A stretch of DNA of 64,000 bases from Chitinophagales bacterium. GTDB taxonomy: Bacteria > Bacteroidota > Bacteroidia > Chitinophagales > UBA2359. This document shows, one piece after another, positions 11,192 to 18,841 of the stretch. Position numbers and translations under genes: made by a program. Positions within the stretch are counted from its first letter, which is position 1. Each line of letters starts with the position of its first letter. Where the stretch lies: positions 62,001 to 126,000 of the forward strand of contig JAHDFD010000003.1 in NCBI GenBank assembly GCA_020628375.1, read 5' to 3'. The notes under the pieces were generated by a model. That model had not been told where the DNA came from. It did no database searches and was given only the letters and a program-made list of their open reading frames with translations.

Positions 11192-11539
11192 TTATTTGTT
11201 ATCAGAACTGGCTTTTTTAGCAGCTTTCTTACTAGCTCGTTGCTCAGGTGTAAGCTGTGCATTTGCATTTACAGTTTTGTTAGCTAATGCTTTACGAGTA
11301 ACAACTGGTTTTTCAAACTTCTTATTAGCCATTTTTTCTTTAGCAACAGCAATTCTGTCTGAACTATTGTTAGTAACCTTAGTTACTTCTCCTTTAAATT
11401 TAGCGTTCTCTCCTTTAACAACTAAACTCTCTTTCACTTTCGGCTGAAAATCAGCGTTAGTGCTTGCTTGTGCATTCACATCGTTCCCAAGAACTAAGAA
11501 AGCACCGCATACAGTTAATCCTAAAATAAATTTTTTCAT
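11192..11539 (-). CDS. Small secreted basic protein, unknown function
   Basis: 115 aa with a clear signal peptide (MKKFILGLTVCGAFLVLG, cleavage after 'VNAQ' near residue 24). The mature part is about 90 residues, very rich in Lys, Ala, Asn and Val, low in hydrophobics and without cysteines, ending 'KKAAKKASSDNK'. It is probably poorly structured. It is the first gene of the apparent minus-strand operon leading to the 366-aa and giant proteins. I do not recognise the family. A periplasmic or surface accessory role for the giant protein is only a guess from position. Confidence 0.65.
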   Translation of the reverse strand: MKKFILGLTVCGAFLVLGNDVNAQASTNADFQPKVKESLVVKGENAKFKGEVTKVTNNSSDRIAVAKEKMANKKFEKPVVTRKALANKTVNANAQLTPEQRASKKAAKKASSDNK

Positions 11540-12221
11540 CTGAATTAGATTTTTGATTAATTTGGTTAATAAATTTTATTTGGTTTATAAGTTAACAATT
11601 TTCACATCAAAGACCTTTTACTCCCATAAAATGGTTGCAAGTATTTCAAAACTTTATCAGCATGTTTCTTTTTACACATAACTTAAACATAAGTAGATAA
11701 TTTGAAGCTTAGACATTTAACTTGTAAAGTTTACAACATTTTTCCGGAATACAAAATTTTAGGCATTTTTTTTTTAAGGAATGTTTTATAACACAAGTAG
11801 GCACCCCCACTTAGTTGATATTAGTCAATTTTTAATGAGTGATGAAGGATGAGTGATGGGGGATGGGGGATGTCGAGCTTCGATTCATAAATTATAATTT
11901 CTCACGAAATTCTATTTTATTTACTCAGCCTGACATAAGGACTAACAATTGTGATTTAAAAATGATGAAGGATGAATTATAAACTATGGACTATTAGGTT
12001 TGTATGAATATTTTAGGTTGGTCGTTTTATTGCAGGGATTTCTGACATTCGTCAGAACGACGGGATTTTTTTATGGGAGATGGATGATGGGTAGTTTTGT
12101 AAGGATTAGTGAGTTTAATAAAGCTTTATTAATTAGCGTTCTGTTGGTTTAGAAAGGGTTTGTGTTTTATACTTATTTAAAGAAAAAACTCCTACTTTTA
12201 TAGCTTCAAAAATCGTGCGTT
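11540..12221. other. Divergent intergenic region, 682 bp
   Basis: This AT-rich gap separates the minus-strand adhesin operon from the plus-strand gene at 12222. I see no supportable gene. It holds a G-rich, ATG/GATG-like low-complexity tract (about 11838-11872 and again 12072-12095), a T-tract near 11768, and a short inverted repeat at 12041. Promoters for both flanking units should lie here, but I found no convincing TAnnTTTG box. Confidence 0.6.
12041..12056. repeat. Short inverted repeat TCTGAC-attc-GTCAGA
   Basis: A six-base stem with a four-base loop, followed by 'ACGACGGG' and a T-run at about 12066-12071. It could be a remnant of a dispersed palindromic repeat or a weak plus-strand terminator-like structure. 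Confidence 0.4.
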
Positions 12222-13319
12222 ATGCGTATAAAATTTACACTTTACTTTCTGTTATTTTTTCTTGGATCATATACTTACGGACAAGATGGAGAATCTATAA
12301 GTTTAGGTGAAAAAATTTTTAGTGAGCTTCAGCTTCCACAAGCAAATGTAGATTCAATTTTATCGATATTACAAGCTCATGGTGAACGTATGAAAGAACT
12401 CAATGCAATTGAAGTGAGAGATCCTAAAAAAAGAGCTGAATTAATTCAAAAATTCAATAAACAAAAAAGGAAACAACTTCAAAAACATGTTGGGCATATT
12501 AAGAATATTTCGAAATTAAATAATATTGTTAAGCAACATGCCAGAGAAAATAGTTTAAAACGATCTGCTCACAATATCAATCTTAAAAATAAGGTAAATG
12601 AATATTTAGCTATAAATGCAGTAGATATAATTTTTGATGCAAGAACCGAGTTTAACAAACAAATAAGCCCTGAAGATAAAGTTTATATAGACAGTTTAAT
12701 TATTGAAGCAAGGAACTATAATGACGATCTTTGGGAAAGAAATAAAACTTGTACAGCACTTAAAGGTGCCGCTAAAATAAACTGTAATAGAATTTTAAAA
12801 TTATATAAAGAAAAAACTCCTGATTATATAGTAAAGGCTTATAGTATTTTACACAGGCTTGAAAATGAGGTTAATTCATCTCTTCAACCTTTAGAAAAAT
12901 ATAGAAAGAAGTGGGAAAAGGACATTGGTAACATCTATTCTGATTTTTACCCTAAAGCTGAAGAAAACTTGAAAAACACATTTGTTGCTAATGCTCTATT
13001 AATCATTGAACCCAAAAGGTTTCTTCTATTAAATCTAGATAACAAAGAGTCATTCAAATTATCTCAACAAGCTGCTGATACTTTAACTCTTATACCCAGT
13101 AAAGATTTTTATGGCTTATTACTGAATTTAAACCTTAGAAACCCTGTAAAGATCACTGCCTATTTTCAAAATGAAAAGCCTTTAAAGATTGTCGATACGA
13201 ATTTGAATGCAGGTGAAATTTTTATTCCTTTAGATGAAGATATATTTTCGAGCCAGTATTGTATTTTTGAATTTAAAACTGGTTTGAAAACAAATTATAA
13301 AAAAATATTTATTCCCTAA
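12222..13319 (+). CDS. Secreted alpha-helical protein, unknown function
   Basis: 365 aa. Signal peptide at residues 1-20 (MRIKFTLYFLLFFLGSYTYG, cleavage before QDGES). Residues about 30-240 are charged and helix-forming, rich in Lys/Glu/Asn, and could form coiled coils. Residues about 255-365 look beta-rich and end in 'NLNAGEIFIPL...KKIFIP', which vaguely recalls the strand pattern of T9SS type A C-terminal domains but lacks a clear 'YPNP' start, so I do not call a sorting domain. It precedes the P-loop/methyltransferase gene by 19 bp on the same strand, so the two are probably co-transcribed. No family recognised. Confidence 0.65.
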   Translation: MRIKFTLYFLLFFLGSYTYGQDGESISLGEKIFSELQLPQANVDSILSILQAHGERMKELNAIEVRDPKKRAELIQKFNKQKRKQLQKHVGHIKNISKLNNIVKQHARENSLKRSAHNINLKNKVNEYLAINAVDIIFDARTEFNKQISPEDKVYIDSLIIEARNYNDDLWERNKTCTALKGAAKINCNRILKLYKEKTPDYIVKAYSILHRLENEVNSSLQPLEKYRKKWEKDIGNIYSDFYPKAEENLKNTFVANALLIIEPKRFLLLNLDNKESFKLSQQAADTLTLIPSKDFYGLLLNLNLRNPVKITAYFQNEKPLKIVDTNLNAGEIFIPLDEDIFSSQYCIFEFKTGLKTNYKKIFIP

Positions 13320-13338
13320 TTAAATTATTAACAAGCTA

Positions 13339-14490
13339 ATGAGTGAAGCAAATACTTTGACAGATAACACAATAATTGTGGTGGTTGGTGTGCGCCGTAG
13401 TGGTACTAGTATATTAATGCAGATGCTTGAAGCGGCAGGATTGCCTTGCTTCTATGATGAATCAACACCTGCGAATCAACACAATATAAATGGTTTTTAT
13501 GATCATAAGGCAACTCGAAATATTAATAAAAATCATTATTTTCTTGATGAAGTTAAGGGGCAGTGTATTAAAATCCCTGCAGCAGGTATTCCTTTTTTAC
13601 CTGTTAATAAATATAAATATAAGTTTCTTTTTATAGAGCGAAATTTTGTAGAAGTTATCCTTTCTCTGAATAAAATGAACCCCAATACAGCAAGACATAA
13701 ATTAGCTAATAATGTGTATCCTTCTAATGTTATTGAACGGTTTATATATGTGAATATACTTGCTAAAAACTGGATCAGCAAACACAATCAGGAGGTTTTA
13801 TTTATAGATCATCGTAATCTGATAAATGATGCACAAAACAATGCTGAAAAGATCAATAATTTCTTAGGGGGCAAACTCGATGTGGCACAAATGGCTAATG
13901 TTGTAGATAAAGATCTATACCGTACAAAAAACGACCGAGAATTAATACGTACAGACAGAGCTCCAGCGAATATACAAGGCTTATTAGAACAATATGCAAA
14001 AGATAAAATATATTGTGAAATAGGTATTGGTAATGGGCATGTTTTAAACGCCCTTCAAGGAGCGAAGAAGAAATATGGTGTAGAAGAGAATACCAAACTT
14101 TATAATAATTGTAGGGCTTTATACCCACATTTAAAATGTCATTATGGCACGTTTCAGAACGTATATGAGGGTCTTGATTTTGAAGTTTGTTATATGTGGA
14201 TCGTTTATCCTCATTGTAAAGAGATCATTGATATAATCATAGCTGAATTACAACAATGCAGAACGATTATTTTTGGATTGAACTATTATTATCATTTGGA
14301 AGAAAGCGATCCGAAGTTTCAGAAGTATATTAAACATTATCCTGAAATGGCAACAGCCAAGGATTGGAACAAAAATATTAATGCTCATTTAGCAGAGTTG
14401 AAAGAAGCTGGCTACTCTATATCGATCGAGGAAGTGAAAGATGAAGATAGTGAAGAGATCTTCAGCGTAGCAATTGTGCAGTTGGGGTAG
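13339..14490 (+). CDS. Sulfotransferase-like P-loop protein fused to a SAM-methyltransferase-like domain
   Basis: 383 aa, no signal peptide, so probably cytoplasmic. Residues 14-30 (VVGVRRSGTSILMQML) match the PAPS 5'-phosphosulfate loop of Sulfotransfer_3-type proteins. 'IERNFVEVILS' near residue 100 fits the second PAPS-binding motif (Arg...Ser). From about residue 222 a second domain begins with 'YCEIGIGNG', a glycine-rich motif I of class I SAM-dependent methyltransferases, followed by an acidic strand end (YGVEEN). The N-terminal domain closely resembles the C-terminal domains of the proteins at 18842 and 21484, including the 'GxYxHxAxxxI' stretch after the P-loop. The substrate is unknown, and sulfotransferase activity is inferred from family resemblance. 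The methyltransferase assignment rests mainly on motif I. Confidence 0.65.
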   Translation: MSEANTLTDNTIIVVVGVRRSGTSILMQMLEAAGLPCFYDESTPANQHNINGFYDHKATRNINKNHYFLDEVKGQCIKIPAAGIPFLPVNKYKYKFLFIERNFVEVILSLNKMNPNTARHKLANNVYPSNVIERFIYVNILAKNWISKHNQEVLFIDHRNLINDAQNNAEKINNFLGGKLDVAQMANVVDKDLYRTKNDRELIRTDRAPANIQGLLEQYAKDKIYCEIGIGNGHVLNALQGAKKKYGVEENTKLYNNCRALYPHLKCHYGTFQNVYEGLDFEVCYMWIVYPHCKEIIDIIIAELQQCRTIIFGLNYYYHLEESDPKFQKYIKHYPEMATAKDWNKNINAHLAELKEAGYSISIEEVKDEDSEEIFSVAIVQLG

Positions 14491-14597
14491 AGGTTTTATG
14501 GGTGATTGTTGATTATTGATGGGTGATCGGTGATGAATGATATGTTTATGCTTTTTCAGGATTTAGTTTGTTCTATACGTTAGAGGGTTTGTAGTTT

Positions 14598-14774
14598 GGC
14601 AGTTCGGCTTCGCTCACTGACCTCTCAATGGCTTCGCTCACTGACCTCTCAATGGCTTCGCTCACTGACCTCTCAATGGCTCAGCTCACTGACCTCTCAA
14701 TGGCTTTGCTCACTGATCTCTCAATGGCTCCGTTCACTGATCTCTCAATGGCTTCGCTCACTGATCTGGTGGAT
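14598..14774 (+). repeat. 24-bp tandem repeat array, about 6.7 units, on a REP-like core
   Basis: A leader 'GGCAGTTCG' precedes units at 14607, 14631, 14655, 14679, 14703, 14727 and a partial one at 14751. Each unit reads GCTTCGCTCACTGACCTCTC plus AATG, with slow drift toward the right (TCAG, TTTG, TCCG variants; GACC to GATC). The core CTTCGCTCACTGACC is the same sequence found at 24279-25077 and 25817-25861. Spurious open frames cross the array in two frames; I do not regard them as genes. Confidence 0.9.
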
Positions 14775-14803
14775 TCGCTTGATATTATCATTATCTTTCA
14801 CCT

Positions 14804-14981
14804 AATACAATTTTAACTTTAATATATCGTACATTTATGAGAGCGTGAACCACTATCAAATTAAGCCCAATATACGAGTCATCCCCAGAAAAATAGGGAG
14901 GTGTCTATATTTCGACTTCATTACATTGCGCTCAATATGACACGAAAATTTGTACGTTTTTTAATTTTTAAATTTGTATAA
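14804..14981. mobile_element. MITE-like 178-bp element, copy 1
   Basis: 178 bp that recur at 28866-29043 with about nine differences by eye. The two ends form imperfect inverted repeats of about 30 bp: the left end begins AATACAATTTTAA and has CGTACA 24 bp in, and the complement of the right end carries ATACAAATTTAA and CGTACA at the same offsets. There is no coding potential. A target-site duplication cannot be set with confidence. Confidence 0.6.
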
Positions 14982-15439
14982 CCATACATATTTCAATTAA
15001 AGTATTAATGAATAAGAATGATAGTTGTTCTTAGTACGCTTATTCGTTTGAGCTTTTGGTGAACTCGGCGGGTGGAGATTTCAGCATGCGCCAAAATGAC
15101 TCAATTCTGTAAGCATTCTTTATTTACGTTGTTTTCTCTACTACTATTGACAACTATATTTTAGTTTATCGTATGACGAACCATCGTATGACGAACCATT
15201 CTGATTGGAAAATGAGCAAAGCGAAATTTGTAAAGAAGAATCTACCCATAATTTATAGATTCTTCACTTTAACTACGCTAAGCTTCGTCTCGTTCTGAAT
15301 GACTATTGTTTTGTCATTTTCATGCGTTAGATTTTTCAAAATCTGTGGTCTCTGAGTGACAAATTCTTTTGTTTAATTGATTTTAGGTTGTAAGGTATTT
15401 GCAACTTCTGGGTTTGTGGTTTCTTAATTTAGGATAATA
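14982..15439. other. Intergenic region with short direct repeat and no gene
   Basis: The region contains a 15-bp tandem duplicate (ATCGTATGACGAACC at 15168 and 15183). About 15144-15230 resembles 29328-29395 downstream of the second MITE-like copy. A small palindrome AGATTTTTCAAAATCT lies at 15329-15344. I see no coding sequence. It lies between two converging units, the plus-strand gene ending at 14490 and the minus-strand gene ending at 15440. Confidence 0.55.
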
Positions 15440-18400
15440 TCATTTATTAAGTTTATATAATTGTAAAACATCTCTGTTATTAGCTACAATCAAATACTTT
15501 TCATTTCCAATATTTATCCAGTCTATATCCCTTAAATTTTTATTTAGTAATAAACCTGACTCTTTAAAATTAATATTTTTAAAGAAACCTTTTTGATCAT
15601 TTAGTAGTATATTTCCAGTTCCAGCATCATAACTAGCTGTTTCAACTTCAGTATCGAATAAATTACCTCCTGATATTAAATCTTTGAATCCATCATTATT
15701 AATATCACAAATCAGCATATCCTGAATTGGAGCAAACTGCGCTTCAATTGGTAATTGTTTGCGTTTTAATACACCATTATCATTTTCAAAATAAGCACTT
15801 GAAAAATCTGTGATAGAATAATGTAAAGATTTATCAAGTTTTTCAGGAGATAAAATTTCTTCTAATTTAGCATTGGCAAATCCTTCATAGGTTGGGAATT
15901 TGTCTTTAATAAAGGGCATTTGTTCTGTAGAACAATCTTTACCTCTCATGGGATACTGTTCACCATTATCGGTTTTTGCCAGCACAATGTCATTAATGCC
16001 ATTACCATCAAAGTCATTGAAATAAATATCAAAAGGCTTTTTGGTAGAAGCATGAAATTTATTATTCAAGCCTAAGTTTCCAGCTACAATGTCCATATCT
16101 CCATCCTGGTCGAAATCATTAACTGCCATACTAAACCACCATCCGCGTTGATCCTTCTCAAAATATTCTTTGGTTTTTCTTTTGAATGTACCTTCTTCGG
16201 TTTGTTCCAATATTTCAATATTCGACCACTCACCTGCATAGAGTATATCCAATTTTCCGTCGAGATTAAAATCGATCCATTCAATGCTTGTTATTAAACC
16301 TGCTTGTTTCAGATTAGTAGATAGCTGTTCTGAAACATCAATGAATTTCCCATTTTGGTTTTCTAGTATCGTTGTTTTTGTTGGTATAGGATAATTTTTA
16401 GGCGTTATTCTTCCAGCGACCAATAAGTCCAGGTCTCCATCATTATCATAATCGGCAGCTTTCACTTTTCCTCCACTAGTATTAACTATCGGAATCACAT
16501 TTTCGGTTATTGAAAAGTTACCCTTTCCATCATTTTCATATAGTCTATCATGTAAAATAGGTCCAATTGGGCTTCTGGCTTCATTACCTCCACTTACAAC
16601 ATATAAGTCTAAATCATTATCCTTATCATAATCGAAAAAGATACTTCCTATATCTTCAAACTTTTTATGTTGATTAAATATGGATTGTTGATTTTCTATA
16701 AATTTTCCATTAGAATTTTGCATGAATAATTTAGCCAATTGATTGTGTGCTCCTCCAATAAAAACATCTTCTAAGCCATCGTCATTTATATCTGCAACAG
16801 AAACATGAGGGCCATTTCTACTTTCCATGTGTGGTAGTAAAACTTCACTATTAAAATCAGAATAACGATTTTCAGTGTGTTTGAGATTTAATCCTTTAGT
16901 TTCTGGATCTATTGTTGTAAATATTTTATTGACATCCTTTGTTCTAAAAGGTTTTTTTCGAGCCTTTTCATCTGAAATCTCTAGTACTTGATTTGCATCT
17001 ATATCAAAAAGTTTTAATGATTTACCATTAAGCCAATTCACAACTACACTATCAATTTTTTCTGATTTACCTACTCCAAAATGCAATGCGTGTTGCATTG
17101 AAGAGTAATAACCTCTGGTTGGATTAAACTCTTGGTGCTGAACCGTTTCGTCTGTAAACACTAAAACTGTTGAATTGAGGTTTTTAGGATCAGCAGTAAA
17201 CTTTATTGATAGAAAATTACCTAACTTATTTTCAATACTATTATTCTTATAAATATGTGCTTTATCATTTACATTATTTAAAACTAAATCCAGATCTCCG
17301 TCATTATCAAAATCGGCATAGGCGGCTCCATTTGAAAAACCTTTTTTGGTAAATCCCCACTTAGAAGAAACATCTTCAAACTCATAATTCCCCTTATTCT
17401 CATACAAATAATTTAATTGGGGCACAGAGGGAAAAGTATTAATCAAATCTAAGACGCGTTGATCCATTGATTCGGCAGTATTCTTTTTTTCCTTCTTGAA
17501 ATTATAAACATTATCTCTATTTTTTGAATCTTGCCGAACACCATTAGTTATTAAATAATCTTTATCTCCATCATTATCAAAATCGGCAAATAATGATGAC
17601 CAACTCCAATCAGTACTTGCGACTCCTATAAGATGATTTATATTACTAAAAGTACCATTTCCATTATTCACCTGAAAAGCATTGAACATATATTGCTCTT
17701 GATACCCCATTTGATTTACATAATATCTAAAATTAAACTCATTCATTGAGGGCATTAACGTCTTATTCCTTATGCGATCAGGGGAAGTCATATCTACGAT
17801 GGCGATATCTGGCCAGGTATCATTATTAAAATCTGCTATATCACATCCCATGCTAAACTGACTGATATGTCCTACTTTATCATTTAGCTTTTCTGAAAAT
17901 GTTCCATCTCCATTATTATAGTACATAAAATCAGGCACAAAAAAGTCGTTTGCTACATAAATATCTGGTAAGTTATCTTTGTTTAAATCACTCACAACCA
18001 CTGCTAGTCCATAGCCCCAATCATAAATACCCGCCTTTTCAGTAACATCTATAAATTTATTATTTCCTTGATTTTCAAAAAGGATATTTGAGCACTCTTT
18101 TCTATTATTTCCTTCGGCTAGATACTCTTCATATAAATCAAATTTTTCATTTACTTTTTTGCGTTTAAATCGATCAAAAAAGTCAACATGATTACATAAA
18201 TACAAGTCTAAGTCTCCATCTAAATCATAATCAATTTGTGCTACTTGAGATGTTTGTGTATTTTCAATAAGCCCATATTGTTTGGCACTTTCTGTAAACG
18301 TTCCATCTTGATTATTGATATATAAATGGTTTTGATGGCTTTTTTGAAATTCCCTAGAACCAGAATGGCAGACATAAATATCTAGCCAACCATCATTATT

Positions 18401-18814
18401 TATATCAAACATATTTGCACCAGTTGACCAAAAACTTTCATCTGCTACACCTGCTTTTTTCGTAACATCTTCAAATTGTAAATTCCCTTTATTTATAAAA
18501 AGTTTATTTGCAACTAAGTTACCTGTTAAATAGACATCTAATAAACCATCGTTATTAATGTCTCCCACAGCTACACCTCCACCTGTATTAAAATAATCAT
18601 AAGTTTGTATATTCTTTTCACGAGTATCTTTTAGCTCATTTACAAAGTCAAGTGTATTTTCATCTAATAAAGTAAAAATGGTTTTATCTAATTTTTTTGA
18701 TATCTCAGTTCTATTTTCATCACTAAATTGTACTTCATCTTTACAAGATTTGACAATGAACAAAAAAAGACAAGCAAAAATTACAATTGATATTTTATAA
18801 ATTAAAGATTTCAT
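15440..18814 (-). CDS. FG-GAP/VCBS repeat protein with ASPIC/UnbV domain
   Basis: 1124 aa. The N-terminus has a hydrophobic signal (IVIFACLFLFIV) ending in Cys24 (VKSCKDE), suggesting a lipoprotein although Lys at -2 is atypical. Two blocks of FG-GAP/VCBS repeats follow, each unit carrying a calcium-loop signature such as 'DINNDGLLDVYL', 'DYDLDGDLDLYL' or 'DFDNDGDLDLVL' (about residues 75-520 and 660-1100). Between them at about 530-605 lies an ASPIC/UnbV domain ('FGVGKSEKIDSVVVNWLNG'). This domain order is common in Bacteroidota surface proteins of about 1100 aa. It is the last gene of the cassette starting at 24207, 27 bp after the phosphodiesterase-sulfotransferase gene. It is probably an outer-membrane or periplasmic beta-propeller; the ligand is unknown. 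Confidence 0.85.
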   Translation of the reverse strand: MKSLIYKISIVIFACLFLFIVKSCKDEVQFSDENRTEISKKLDKTIFTLLDENTLDFVNELKDTREKNIQTYDYFNTGGGVAVGDINNDGLLDVYLTGNLVANKLFINKGNLQFEDVTKKAGVADESFWSTGANMFDINNDGWLDIYVCHSGSREFQKSHQNHLYINNQDGTFTESAKQYGLIENTQTSQVAQIDYDLDGDLDLYLCNHVDFFDRFKRKKVNEKFDLYEEYLAEGNNRKECSNILFENQGNNKFIDVTEKAGIYDWGYGLAVVVSDLNKDNLPDIYVANDFFVPDFMYYNNGDGTFSEKLNDKVGHISQFSMGCDIADFNNDTWPDIAIVDMTSPDRIRNKTLMPSMNEFNFRYYVNQMGYQEQYMFNAFQVNNGNGTFSNINHLIGVASTDWSWSSLFADFDNDGDKDYLITNGVRQDSKNRDNVYNFKKEKKNTAESMDQRVLDLINTFPSVPQLNYLYENKGNYEFEDVSSKWGFTKKGFSNGAAYADFDNDGDLDLVLNNVNDKAHIYKNNSIENKLGNFLSIKFTADPKNLNSTVLVFTDETVQHQEFNPTRGYYSSMQHALHFGVGKSEKIDSVVVNWLNGKSLKLFDIDANQVLEISDEKARKKPFRTKDVNKIFTTIDPETKGLNLKHTENRYSDFNSEVLLPHMESRNGPHVSVADINDDGLEDVFIGGAHNQLAKLFMQNSNGKFIENQQSIFNQHKKFEDIGSIFFDYDKDNDLDLYVVSGGNEARSPIGPILHDRLYENDGKGNFSITENVIPIVNTSGGKVKAADYDNDGDLDLLVAGRITPKNYPIPTKTTILENQNGKFIDVSEQLSTNLKQAGLITSIEWIDFNLDGKLDILYAGEWSNIEILEQTEEGTFKRKTKEYFEKDQRGWWFSMAVNDFDQDGDMDIVAGNLGLNNKFHASTKKPFDIYFNDFDGNGINDIVLAKTDNGEQYPMRGKDCSTEQMPFIKDKFPTYEGFANAKLEEILSPEKLDKSLHYSITDFSSAYFENDNGVLKRKQLPIEAQFAPIQDMLICDINNDGFKDLISGGNLFDTEVETASYDAGTGNILLNDQKGFFKNINFKESGLLLNKNLRDIDWINIGNEKYLIVANNRDVLQLYKLNK

Positions 18815-18841
18815 AACAGTATAGATTACATATAAAAGCTA

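Noticed and set aside
14607-14774. Possible CRISPR array (also considered for the 249-bp and 324-bp repeats).
   Set aside because: Units are directly adjacent without unique spacers, the long ones are in-frame coding repeats, and no cas gene is in the window.
14596-14816. Overlapping open frames encoding repetitive 'RSLTSQWL' and 'MASLTDLS' peptides.
   Set aside because: They arise only because the 24-bp tandem unit is a multiple of three and lacks stops; no start context or homology.
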